This document shows, in pieces, positions 34,048 to 42,358 of a stretch of 64,000 nt of DNA; positions within the stretch are counted from its first letter, which is position 1, and each line of letters starts with the position of its first letter. Source of the stretch: Deltaproteobacteria bacterium (GTDB lineage Bacteria > Desulfobacterota > Syntrophobacteria > Syntrophobacterales > Syntrophobacteraceae); contig JAJXYD010000037.1 of NCBI GenBank assembly GCA_021780695.1, positions 1-64,000 of the forward strand, written 5' to 3'. The translations under genes and the position numbers were made by a program. Under the pieces are notes generated by a model. That model ran no database searches. It had not been told where the DNA came from and saw nothing but the letters and a program-made list of their open reading frames with translations.

Positions 34048-35245
34048 GGGGATTCGTGACAAGGTCGCCGTACTGGGAATGGGATGCACCCGTTTTGGGG
34101 AAAGATGGGAGGCGGGCGCCGAAGACCTCGTTGTGGAAGCCTTCCGGGAATGTTTGGAAGATGCGGGGGTGGATAAGAAAGAAATTGAGATGGCATGGCT
34201 TGGAACATGCTACAGTGGCTTGCACGTGGGTAACTCCGCCATTTCCCTGGGGGTGACTCTCAAGTTGCCCTATATCCCCGTTACGCGGGTTGAAAACTTT
34301 TGCGGCACGGCCAGTGAGGCCTTTAGAGGGGCCTGTTACGCGGTGGCCGCCGGAGTGTGCGATATAGCCCTGGCTCTGGGGGTTGAAAAGCTAAAGGATG
34401 CGGGCTACGGCGGGTTGCCCGTATCGGGCATCTCCGGACCGATGGAATTTCTGCGGGGGGCAAACTACACGGCCCCGGGACTTTTTGCCCAGCTGGCAAC
34501 CGCCTATGAGGCCAAATACAACGTACCGATGGCAAAGATAAAAGATGCCATGGCCCATATCTCGGCCAAAAGTCACGCTAACGGGGCGCTAAATCCCAGG
34601 GCCCATTTGCGCCGGCCTGTTACGATCGAGCAAATAAAATCCGCCCCCATGATCGCCTATCCGCTGGGGCTCTTCGATTGCTGCGGAGTTAGCGACGGGG
34701 CGGCAGCGGCCATTGTCGCAACACCGGCCGTCGCAAGGAGCCTCAAACCCGGAAGGCCGCTCGTAATGGTAAAAGCCATCCAGGCCGCCGTAAGCTCGGG
34801 GGAGGAATCGCTCTACAACAACTGGGACGGCGCGGGCTTTGTCACTACCCGCAAGGCTTCGGCAAGGGCCTACGAGGAGGCCGGCATCGCCAATCCGAGG
34901 GAAGAAATCGCAATGATTGAAGCCCATGACTGTTTTTCGATCACCGAATTCGTAACCATGGAAGATCTTGGAATTTCGCCGGCCGGAAACGCTTACGAGG
35001 ATGTTATGGACGGCTTCTACGATCTTAAGGGGAAAATTCCCTGCCAGCCCGACGGAGGCCTCAAGTGCTTCGGCCATCCGGTGGGAGCCTCGGGGTTGAG
35101 GATGCTCTATTCCATTTATGAACAGTTGCTGGGAAGAACCGGGACGCAGAGAAAAGTAAATAGCGACGGAATGGGGCTCGTGCACAACCTTGGGGGATTT
35201 CCCCACGCAAACGTGTGCACCTTGGCCATTTTGGGAAGAGCTTAA
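34040..35245 (+). CDS. SCP2-type thiolase
   Basis: A 401-residue thiolase of the SCPx/archaeal type. The nucleophile Cys is in VENFCGTASEAFRGACYAVA, the His region is IEAHDCFSITEFVTMEDLGI, and the C-terminal catalytic segment is GGLKCFGHPVGASGLRMLYS. It would cleave or form 3-oxoacyl-CoA thioesters. ATG 34040 overlaps the stop of the HMGCS-DUF35 gene, with GGGAGG upstream; together they resemble BbsA/BbsB-type and archaeal thiolase complexes. The substrate is unknown; the combination suggests a branched or otherwise unusual acyl-CoA. Confidence 0.9.
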   Translation: MAEGIRDKVAVLGMGCTRFGERWEAGAEDLVVEAFRECLEDAGVDKKEIEMAWLGTCYSGLHVGNSAISLGVTLKLPYIPVTRVENFCGTASEAFRGACYAVAAGVCDIALALGVEKLKDAGYGGLPVSGISGPMEFLRGANYTAPGLFAQLATAYEAKYNVPMAKIKDAMAHISAKSHANGALNPRAHLRRPVTIEQIKSAPMIAYPLGLFDCCGVSDGAAAAIVATPAVARSLKPGRPLVMVKAIQAAVSSGEESLYNNWDGAGFVTTRKASARAYEEAGIANPREEIAMIEAHDCFSITEFVTMEDLGISPAGNAYEDVMDGFYDLKGKIPCQPDGGLKCFGHPVGASGLRMLYSIYEQLLGRTGTQRKVNSDGMGLVHNLGGFPHANVCTLAILGRA

Positions 35246-35316
35246 AAAAAAGCCTCCCGCCCTTTGCGCATTATAAACAATCCGGATAAAATATTTTCAC
35301 TGAAGGGAAGAACTAA

Positions 35317-36147
35317 ATGGAACAGATGCTACAGGGTAGGGTTGCAATCGTAACGGGGTCGGGAAGAGGCATTGGACGGGAGACGGCGCTCTTGTTTGCC
35401 CGGGAAGGGGCCAGGGTGGTGGTAAGCGATATCGACCCGGAGCCCGCGCGCCAGACGGTCGAAGAGATCCTTGCAGCCGGGGGGGAAGCCGTTTATCATG
35501 CCGGAGACGTTACGGCTCCCGGATTTCCTGAATCCCTGGTCGAGAGGGCCGCCCAAAAATGGGGCTCCCTTCACATCCTCATAAACAATGCCGGATTTAC
35601 CTGGGATAACATGGTCCACAAGATGAGCGACCAGCAGTGGGATAAAATTATCGATCTTCATCTGAAAGCCCCCTTTCGAATGATTCGTGCGGCTGCTCCC
35701 CTTTTTATCGAAAGCGCCAAGAAGGAGATGCAACTGGACGGTAAAGCCCGGGTCCGAAAGATAGTAAATATTTCCTCGGTTGCCGGAGTGGGTGGAAATG
35801 TGGGGCAGGCAAACTATGCATCGGCAAAATCAGGTATTATAGGACTTACCAAAACCATTAGCAAGGAATGGGCCAGATACAACGTCCAATGTAATTGCGT
35901 GGCTTTTGGCTTTATCGATACCAGGCTCACCCAGCAAAAGGAAAAGGGAATCTCTGTTGAGGTCGGCTCTGAAAAGGTGGCCCTGGGTGTTCCCGAAAAA
36001 GTTCGCGACGGGATCCTCCAGTTGATTCCTGCCGGCAGGGCCGGAACAGCCCGGGAAGCGGCCAACTCCATTCTCTTTTTTGCCTCCCCGCTCGCAGACT
36101 ATGTATCGGGGCAACTGCTCGTAGTCGCGGGCGGCCTTTCCATGTAG
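35317..36147 (+). CDS. Short-chain dehydrogenase/reductase, FabG-like
   Basis: A 276-residue NAD(P)-dependent oxidoreductase. Cofactor motif TGSGRGIGRETA; structural NNAGFTW; catalytic Ser in VNISSVAGVGG and Tyr-x-x-x-Lys in NYASAKSGIIGL. It probably oxidises a 3-hydroxyacyl-CoA to the 3-oxoacyl-CoA used by the thiolase. There is an insertion after the NNAG strand (ESAKKEMQLDGKARVRK) of a kind seen in multi-domain peroxisomal-type homologues. Preceded by GAAGGGAAG. Confidence 0.9.
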   Translation: MEQMLQGRVAIVTGSGRGIGRETALLFAREGARVVVSDIDPEPARQTVEEILAAGGEAVYHAGDVTAPGFPESLVERAAQKWGSLHILINNAGFTWDNMVHKMSDQQWDKIIDLHLKAPFRMIRAAAPLFIESAKKEMQLDGKARVRKIVNISSVAGVGGNVGQANYASAKSGIIGLTKTISKEWARYNVQCNCVAFGFIDTRLTQQKEKGISVEVGSEKVALGVPEKVRDGILQLIPAGRAGTAREAANSILFFASPLADYVSGQLLVVAGGLSM

Positions 36148-36203
36148 GCGTCTCCATCACCCCTTTTTGAATCCTTATACTCCAATGGGAAAGGAAAAAA
36201 CAA

Positions 36204-37043
36204 ATGAGTCTCAATCTCGGTGTGATAGGAAAAAAGATGGGGCCTGTATCCTTTAGCTACGACCGGGATACGGTAATCCTTTACGCTCTGGGGATAGGGG
36301 CGACCGTTGAAGAACTGCACCTGCTCTATGAAAAAGACCTCAAGGTCTTTCCCACCTTTGCCGTCGTTCCCCTGATGACCACGCTCTTTTCATTCATATC
36401 CGAATCGGGAATGAACCTGCTGTCGGTCCTGCACGCCGAGCAGAAGACTATTTTGCATAGTCCCATCCCCTCCAGTGGAAAACTCCACACCTGGACAACC
36501 TGCGAGTCGATCTATGACAAGGGCGATACGGGCGCATTTGCAAACCTGCTTTGCGAAACCCGCGACGATTCCGGGACCCTTCTATTTGAAAACAAAATGG
36601 TCGTTTTGGATCGCAGCGCGGGAAATTTCGGGGGCGATAAGGGGCCCAAAAGTCAAAAAATAGACCCGCCTGAAGGGGTGCCCCCTGCTTTTCGCGTCGA
36701 GCAGAAAACCTCTGCCAGTCAGGCGGCGCTCTACCGGCTGAGCGGAGACAAAAACCCTCTGCATATAGATCCCGAGTTCGCAAAAAAAGCCGGCCTCGAA
36801 AGGCCCATTCTCCACGGCCTGTGCAGCTACGGCTTTGCGGCCAGGGCGGTAATCGGCGGCCTGGGCCTGCGGGAGCCCTCCCGCCTGAGATCCTTTGGGG
36901 TTAGATTTATCAATATGGTCTATCCCGGAGACACTCTCATAACCGAAGGCTGGAAGCTCGAGGAGGACCGCTACATTATCCGCACCACCAATCAGGACGG
37001 TAAAGTCGTTTTGGGAAACGGATTGGCCCTGATCGACCAATAG
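36204..37043 (+). CDS. MaoC-family (hydratase 2-type) enoyl-CoA hydratase
   Basis: A 279-residue double hot-dog protein like the hydratase-2 part of peroxisomal multifunctional enzyme. The active-site motif is YRLSGDKNPLHIDPEFAKKA followed by GLERPILHGLCSYG, with the catalytic Asp/His pair present. It would hydrate a trans-2-enoyl-CoA to the (R)-3-hydroxyacyl-CoA. With the dehydrogenase, SDR and thiolase this completes a beta-oxidation-like set. GGAAAGGAA precedes the ATG. Confidence 0.9.
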   Translation: MSLNLGVIGKKMGPVSFSYDRDTVILYALGIGATVEELHLLYEKDLKVFPTFAVVPLMTTLFSFISESGMNLLSVLHAEQKTILHSPIPSSGKLHTWTTCESIYDKGDTGAFANLLCETRDDSGTLLFENKMVVLDRSAGNFGGDKGPKSQKIDPPEGVPPAFRVEQKTSASQAALYRLSGDKNPLHIDPEFAKKAGLERPILHGLCSYGFAARAVIGGLGLREPSRLRSFGVRFINMVYPGDTLITEGWKLEEDRYIIRTTNQDGKVVLGNGLALIDQ

Positions 37044-37099
37044 AGCCTCTTGTCTATCGGCCTGTTTGCCCGCTCTGATTCTTTGAAAAATTGTCCGCC

Positions 37100-37243
37100 C
37101 TAAACCCTGATATAGTGGTTGACCTGAGGATAAGGATAAAGGTACCTTTCGACCTCGGCGAAAACACGGATCGTGGGAGCGGATAACTTGGTGTAAATGT
37201 CGCGTCCTCTTGCGAGGCGGCAAGCTTTTAACGGAGAAAGCAT
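37100..37243 (-). other. Possible gene fragment opposite the glpD leader
   Basis: A minus-strand frame of 47 codons from an ATG at 37241-37243 to TAG. Its second half, PTIRVFAEVERYLYPYPQVN followed by HYIRV, has a natural protein composition, but the start lies inside the glpD ribosome-binding region and no site precedes it. It may be the end of a decayed gene or a chance frame. Confidence 0.25.
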
Positions 37244-38801
37244 GAATCGGCACGAAATGCTTAAAGGCCTGGAGCAATACGGCGGATACTGGGATTTTAT
37301 CGTTGTCGGAGGTGGCGCCACAGGCCTTGGCGTCGGTGTGGATGCGGCTTCAAGAGGCTATAAAACCCTTTTGCTCGAACAGGACGATTTTTCCAAAGGC
37401 ACTTCGAGCCGCAGTACCAAGCTGGTCCACGGCGGGGTGCGCTACCTTCGCCAGGGAAACGTCTCCCTTGTAATCGAGGCCCTTCATGAAAGGGGACTGC
37501 TCATTCACAACGCTCCCCACCTTGTAAGCCACCAGGCCTTCATTGTTCCAAACTACGTCTGGTGGGACGGTCCCTTTTACGGCGCGGGCATGAAGGTCTA
37601 CGACCTCCTGGCGGGTAAATTGGGCCTTGGCCCCTCCAAAAGGCTCTCAAAACAGGAAACCCTGGCCCACATTCCCACCCTTGAGCCCGAAGGGCTGCGC
37701 GGAGGCGTTGTCTACTACGACGGCCAGTTCGACGACTCCCGCCTTGCGGTCAATCTGGCCCAGACAATGGTCGATTATGGCGGCTCGCCCCTCAATTACT
37801 TCAAGGTAACCGGTCTTATAAAAAGCGGAGAGATGATCCACGGCGTCGTGGCCCGGGATATGGAAACCGGCAGGGATTACGAGATCAACGCCAGGGTGGT
37901 GGTCAATGCGACAGGGGTCTTTACCGACTCCATTCTCCAGATGGAAAATCCCCGGGCAAAAAAGATAATTTGCCCCAGCCAGGGGGTTCACCTGATTTTG
38001 GATAAGGAGTTTTTGCCCGGAGAAGATGCCGTAATGGTGCCACAGACCGAGGACGGGCGAGTTCTTTTCGCCGTTCCATGGCATAACAAGGTGATTGTGG
38101 GTACAACCGATACCCCCGTTTCGCAAGTAAGCCTCGAGCCCCGCGCGCTCGACTTTGAAATTGACTTCATCTTAAAACATGCCGCCGTCTACCTTACAAA
38201 AGACCCCACGCGCGCGGACGTCAAAAGCGTCTTCGCCGGACTAAGGCCCTTGGTCAACGTTGGCGACGGTAAAAACACCGCGGCCATTTCGCGCGACCAC
38301 TATCTGGTTGTCTCCGAATCGGGCCTGGTGACAATCACCGGGGGCAAATGGACCACCTACCGCAAAATGGCCGAAGACACGGTCAACCACGCGATGCTGG
38401 TCGCCGGACTGGACGAGCGGGACTGTGTCACCAAAAACTTGAGAATCCACGGATGGCTTAAACACTACGACAGGCAAAACCCCCTGCGCTTCTACGGTTC
38501 GGATGCGGTTTTCATTAAAAAACTCGTCAATTCGGACCCCGCTCTTGCTCAAAAACTGCACCCCAAACTCGACTGTATCAAAGCCGAAGTAATCTGGGCC
38601 GTTCGTGAGGAAATGGCCCGAAGCGTGGAAGACTTTCTGGCGCGAAGGACCAGGGCGCTGCTGCTCGATGCCGGTGCAAGCATCGAAATGGCCCCTGAAG
38701 TCGCCCGGTTGATGGCCGCGGAACTCGATGCCGATTCCGATTGGCAAAAAGCCCAGGTGGAACAATACTCGATGATTGCCCGGGGGTATATGTTGAGCTG
38801 A
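37242..38801 (+). CDS. glpD: Glycerol-3-phosphate dehydrogenase (FAD)
   Basis: A 519-residue membrane-associated flavoenzyme oxidising glycerol 3-phosphate to dihydroxyacetone phosphate and reducing the quinone pool. N-terminal FAD motif DFIVVGGGATGLGVGVDAAS, then TSSRSTKLVHGGVRYLRQGN and IVGTTDTP; the C-terminal half has GLVTITGGKWTTYRKMAEDT and a helical cap. ATG 37242 has GGAGAAAG upstream; the open frame extends about 15 codons further. Forms a glpDK pair for glycerol or glycerophosphodiester use. Confidence 0.95.
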   Translation: MNRHEMLKGLEQYGGYWDFIVVGGGATGLGVGVDAASRGYKTLLLEQDDFSKGTSSRSTKLVHGGVRYLRQGNVSLVIEALHERGLLIHNAPHLVSHQAFIVPNYVWWDGPFYGAGMKVYDLLAGKLGLGPSKRLSKQETLAHIPTLEPEGLRGGVVYYDGQFDDSRLAVNLAQTMVDYGGSPLNYFKVTGLIKSGEMIHGVVARDMETGRDYEINARVVVNATGVFTDSILQMENPRAKKIICPSQGVHLILDKEFLPGEDAVMVPQTEDGRVLFAVPWHNKVIVGTTDTPVSQVSLEPRALDFEIDFILKHAAVYLTKDPTRADVKSVFAGLRPLVNVGDGKNTAAISRDHYLVVSESGLVTITGGKWTTYRKMAEDTVNHAMLVAGLDERDCVTKNLRIHGWLKHYDRQNPLRFYGSDAVFIKKLVNSDPALAQKLHPKLDCIKAEVIWAVREEMARSVEDFLARRTRALLLDAGASIEMAPEVARLMAAELDADSDWQKAQVEQYSMIARGYMLS

Positions 38802-38884
38802 GCTCTTTTTGGCGCGCTGTCCGAGGCCCGGGTCCGCTGTGGGTGGGGACTCCGCGGTTCCGGCATCGAATAGGGGGGGGAGCT

Positions 38885-40378
38885 ATGTCTGTTGTAATGG
38901 CGCTGGACCAGGGAACGACCAGTTCTAGGACTGTTCTCTACGATGAAGCAGGGGAGGTGGTCGCAAGCGCCGCCGAAGAATTTCCCTGCCTGTTTCCAAA
39001 ACCGGGGTGGGTCGAACAGGACCCCGAGGATATCTGGAGAACCCAAAAAAATACCATGGAAGCCGCCTTGGCAAAGGCCGGGCTCACACTGGCCGATGTG
39101 AGCGCCATAGGAATCGCCAACCAGCGCGAGACCACCATTGCCTGGGACGGAAAAACCGGACGCCCCGTTGCTCCTGCTATCGTCTGGCAATGCAGAAGAA
39201 CGGCCGAATTTTGCGACTCCTTGAAAAAAGAGGGCTATGATAAGATAATAAAAGAAAAAACCGGCCTTGTCACCGATGCCTACTTCTCGGCTCCCAAGAT
39301 GCGCTGGATTCTAAAGTCAAAGACCGGGATAGAAAAGTTGGCCGCCAAAGGGGGGTTGCTCTTTGGAACCGTTGACTCCTGGCTTGTCTGGAAGCTTACT
39401 AACGGTAGAGTTCATGCTACCGATGTCAGTAACGCCTCCCGGACGATGGCCTACAATATCAGGGAGATGAAATGGGACGGGGAGATCCTGGAAAAGCTCG
39501 AAATTCCTCTGGATTCGCTTCCCGAAGTAAAGCCCTCCAGCGGTATCGTGGCAGTTACGGATAAAGGTGGTTTTGGCTGCGAGGTCCCCATCGCGGGTGT
39601 GGCGGGCGATCAACAGGCAGCCCTGTTCGGTCAGGCATGCTTTGAACCGGGTATGGTCAAAAATACCTACGGCACCGGTTGCTTTATGCTTATGAATACG
39701 GGCGCAAAACCTGTCGAGTCCCGCCACGGACTGCTTACAACCATTGCCTGGCAGCTTGGAAATACCGTCACCTATGCTCTTGAGGGAGCTGTTTTTATCG
39801 GGGGAGCCCTCATGCAATGGTTGCGCGACGGACTCGGGTTGTTTTCCGATGTCGGGGAAACCGAAAAAATGGCTACCTCCGTCGAGTCCACCGAGGGCGT
39901 CTATATCGTACCGGCTTTCGTGGGCTTGGGCGCCCCCTATTGGGACCCCTATGCCAGAGGCGCTATTTTTGGGCTCACAAGAGGAACGACTAAAAATCAC
40001 CTGGTTCGCGCCGGCCTTCAGGCCATGGCCTTCCAGTCCGGGGATGTTCTTTGCGCGATGGCCGCGGATGCGGGCCTTGGCGCCATAAAAAGCCTGCGTG
40101 TCGATGGAGGGGCGAGCGCAAACAACTATCTGTGTCGGTTCCAGGCCGATATTTTGGGCGTTGCCGTGAGCCGTCCCCGAAATCTGGAGACCACCGCCCT
40201 GGGCGCGGCCTTTCTGGCCGGTCTGGCAGTGGGAGTCTGGAAAGATCAAACGGACCTGCAAGCCGTGTGGAAAGAACACAGCCGCTTTGAGCCTGTGGAA
40301 AACAAACAGTCGATGGAGCACCGTTTGCGCGGCTGGCGCTCTGCCGTTGAAAGAGCCAAAAACTGGGTGGATCATTAA
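38885..40378 (+). CDS. glpK: Glycerol kinase
   Basis: A 497-residue FGGY-family kinase making glycerol 3-phosphate from glycerol and ATP. Motifs: MALDQGTTSSRTVLYDEAGE (phosphate 1), NQRETTIAWD, IVWQCRRT, GVAGDQQAALFGQACFEPGM (phosphate 2), YGTGCFMLMNTG and the FGGY signature region FVGLGAPYWDPYARGAIFGL. The ATG at 38885 follows a G-rich ribosome-binding stretch (GGGGGGGGAG); upstream frame is ignored. No aquaporin glpF is adjacent. Confidence 0.96.
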   Translation: MSVVMALDQGTTSSRTVLYDEAGEVVASAAEEFPCLFPKPGWVEQDPEDIWRTQKNTMEAALAKAGLTLADVSAIGIANQRETTIAWDGKTGRPVAPAIVWQCRRTAEFCDSLKKEGYDKIIKEKTGLVTDAYFSAPKMRWILKSKTGIEKLAAKGGLLFGTVDSWLVWKLTNGRVHATDVSNASRTMAYNIREMKWDGEILEKLEIPLDSLPEVKPSSGIVAVTDKGGFGCEVPIAGVAGDQQAALFGQACFEPGMVKNTYGTGCFMLMNTGAKPVESRHGLLTTIAWQLGNTVTYALEGAVFIGGALMQWLRDGLGLFSDVGETEKMATSVESTEGVYIVPAFVGLGAPYWDPYARGAIFGLTRGTTKNHLVRAGLQAMAFQSGDVLCAMAADAGLGAIKSLRVDGGASANNYLCRFQADILGVAVSRPRNLETTALGAAFLAGLAVGVWKDQTDLQAVWKEHSRFEPVENKQSMEHRLRGWRSAVERAKNWVDH

Positions 40379-40387
40379 TCTTAGAAA

Positions 40388-40410
40388 GGTTTGAAGCCCT
40401 TTTTCAAACC
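40388..40410 (+). terminator. Hairpin after glpK
   Basis: GGTTTGAA and TTCAAACC pair over a 7-nt loop. The T run is in the loop and not after the stem, so it is a weak terminator at best, lying between glpK and the TetR gene. Confidence 0.35.
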
Positions 40411-40429
40411 GCCTTGCGGATAGAGCCTG

Positions 40430-41047
40430 ATGGGACTAAAGATTACGGGGGGGCCTTCAACCCCCCCCGGCTATGCGAAGATCGTCGAAGCTTTAAAGAA
40501 GCTTTTAACGGAAAAGGAATTCAGTTCCATTACCTGGGCTGCAATCGCCAAAACCGCCGGGGTTAACGAAGCTTTGATCTATAAATATTTCGGCGACAGG
40601 CGCAACCTGCTCTACCAGGTCCTGCGCGAATATCTCGAAAAGTATATAGAGCGGGCAGAAGAAGATATCAAAGGCGCGACCGGCGCGGTAAATAAGCTTG
40701 AAAAGCTTATCCTGTGCCATTTTAGCGCCTACCGCGAAGCCCGGGTCTTTGCCCGCATTCTCCTTCTTGAGGTAAGAAATTACCCCGATTATTTCGAAAG
40801 CCAAACCTATGAACTGGTCAGACGCTACGCAAATCAGATCCTTACGGTAATCGAGGAGGGGATGCATTGCGGCGAGATCAGAAACGATATCTCTGCTCGC
40901 TATCTGCGGCAGGTGATTTTGGGAGGCATCGAGCACCTCTGTATGCCCGCAATCGTCTACGGCCATGACTTCTCGCCCGAGGTTTTGACCGCGGAACTCT
41001 GCCGGGTAATACTCCGAGGCATTCTGCCCGATAAAACCACCCCTTGA
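40430..41047 (+). CDS. TetR-family transcription regulator
   Basis: A 205-residue regulator with an N-terminal TetR helix-turn-helix at about residues 15-60: ITWAAIAKTAGVNEALIYKY followed by FGDRRNLLYQVL. The ligand domain is helical and unassigned. It is in the same direction as, and 50 bp after, glpK. The nearest TetR-type palindrome is TTAAGTAAGTAATACTTAA before the acyl-CoA dehydrogenase gene, so it may repress the acyl-CoA cluster in response to an acyl-CoA; that link is inference. Confidence 0.88.
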   Translation: MGLKITGGPSTPPGYAKIVEALKKLLTEKEFSSITWAAIAKTAGVNEALIYKYFGDRRNLLYQVLREYLEKYIERAEEDIKGATGAVNKLEKLILCHFSAYREARVFARILLLEVRNYPDYFESQTYELVRRYANQILTVIEEGMHCGEIRNDISARYLRQVILGGIEHLCMPAIVYGHDFSPEVLTAELCRVILRGILPDKTTP

Positions 41048-41088
41048 GTAGAGAGACCGTCCTCGAAAAATTGCCCGGACAGGTTCCC

Positions 41089-41244
41089 CTACGGCCGCTG
41101 CTTGTTTTTTCTGCCTTGCTCGCTGTGACGGCCCGCGCCACAGGAATCAGACATTCAGGTGGGTACGCCAAGTTTTGGCAGTATCCACTTGTTCAAAGCA
41201 AAGTAGAAAACTAGAATTCCGATAATGATAAGTCCCGTATGCAT
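41089..41244 (-). CDS. Candidate small membrane selenoprotein (in-frame TGA)
   Basis: A 51-codon gene with TGA as codon 30 (41155-41157). Before it, ATG 41244 starts one membrane helix (residues 4-17, LIIIGILVFYFALN) and then LPKLGVPTUMSDSC, after which the frame continues to TAG 41089-41091 with a basic tail. U30 and C35 make a UxxxxC pair. An 8-bp hairpin begins 11 nt after the TGA, its loop some 19 nt away, within the window for a bacterial SECIS. If the TGA is a stop, the product would be 29 residues ending exactly at GVPT. The ribosome-binding site is only moderate (GAGAAGG, 11 nt). It is convergent with tetR and divergent from the exported-protein gene. The sel genes are not in the window. 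Confidence 0.6.
41123..41143 (-). promoter_or_regulatory. SECIS-like hairpin after the in-frame TGA
   Basis: In the mRNA sense it reads CUGUGGCG-CGGGC-CGUCACAG: an 8-bp stem (one G-U pair) with a 5-nt loop having G in its second to fourth places. It starts 11 nt past the UGA. Bacterial SECIS elements lie directly downstream of the UGA with a G in the apical loop, so placement and form fit, although the element could be coincidental. Confidence 0.55.
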
Positions 41245-41520
41245 CTTGTTTCCGGCCTTCTCAAGGGTTGTCGTCGGGCGGTGGCTGGAAGCAATCCTCC
41301 TGCCCCCGCTCCTGGAATCGCTCTATTATTACTCCCGATTTTATTCTCTTCAAGAGTGGACTTTTTCCCCGGCTCCTTTAAAATCTCTAAAATTTGTGTT
41401 AAATGGTCAAGATGACAAATCAAAGTCGGTTTTACTCTATCTTTACTCGATTTTTCGTCTAAACTCTTTTCGGTCCCCCACGGCCCCCTCTTAAGGGGAG
41501 AGAGGCACAGGGTAGGGCAG

Positions 41521-42171
41521 GTGTTGAAAAAAATTCGTATCCTTTCTTTGTCTTTGCTTCTGGCCTCGGTCTGTGTGCCCCTCTTTGCCTCCCCTCCGAG
41601 CATGATTGAAAAGAACCTCTTCGCCCAGGACCGTAAACCGCCCTCGCCTCAGAGCGAATCCGACCGCTCCCACGGTGCCGGTCCCGGCACTGCTGTCGGT
41701 GATATTCAGCTCGATGGGGTCGTATTTGCGAACAAGTCCAAAATAGCGTTGCTGCGTCTTAAAAATAACCCGGTTAGCGCCCCCGGTAAGCCTTCTGCCC
41801 CAACCTCGCCCTTTATCAAGGCCCGGGTCGGTGAAATGGTAAACGATTACCGTGTGACCAAAATCGATCTTCGAAGCGTTACGCTCGAAAAAGGCGGGCA
41901 GAGCTACGAAATAGGCCTTTTTGCCGCTAATAAGGTTTTAGCCCCCGCTTCGCCTCCGCCTCCCGCTCAGGCTGCTCCAACACCCAAAACCCCCCTGCGG
42001 CCGGTTGGTGCCAAAAGAATGCCTGGAATAAAGCCGGGCTTTCCTCCGGGTTCTCATCCCAATAACCCCGCCATTAAGAATCTGCCTGCCGGTATACCCT
42101 CCCCGCCTCCCATGTCGGCTCCTCCCGGCCGCCCCCCGGTTAATCTGCCCACCGCCCCAAATCCCGGCTAG
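41521..42171 (+). CDS. Exported Pro-rich protein with GspC-like core
   Basis: A 216-residue protein. A signal peptide spans residues 1-24 (LSLSLLLASVCVPLFASPPS). Residues 60-135 form a compact beta domain (IQLDGVVFANKSKIALLRLK, then VGEMVNDYRVTKIDLRSVTL and GQSYEIGLF) that resembles the periplasmic homology region of type II secretion GspC or pilus PilP proteins. Residues 140-216 are a Pro-rich disordered tail. The start is GTG. No other secretion genes are nearby, so the role is unclear. Confidence 0.65.
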   Translation: MLKKIRILSLSLLLASVCVPLFASPPSMIEKNLFAQDRKPPSPQSESDRSHGAGPGTAVGDIQLDGVVFANKSKIALLRLKNNPVSAPGKPSAPTSPFIKARVGEMVNDYRVTKIDLRSVTLEKGGQSYEIGLFAANKVLAPASPPPPAQAAPTPKTPLRPVGAKRMPGIKPGFPPGSHPNNPAIKNLPAGIPSPPPMSAPPGRPPVNLPTAPNPG

Positions 42172-42358
42172 CCGGTTGCCGGTCGCGCCCTACGTCGTCG
42201 ATTGGAACTTTATTGTGAGGGTGGCGTGTGGCCAAGGACGCTATCTCGCCCAAGAAACGGGGATGCTTTGCACCGCCCATGAGGGTCGCCGTATCCGGCC
42301 CCGAATCGGGTCTGGGAAAACACCGGAACAAAACCTCTATTATAAGGGATAAAATTCA

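Noticed and set aside
39317..40375. Minus-strand frame of 352 codons opposite glpK
   Set aside because: It is the antisense shadow of glpK, whose family motifs are complete; the antisense product has no motif.
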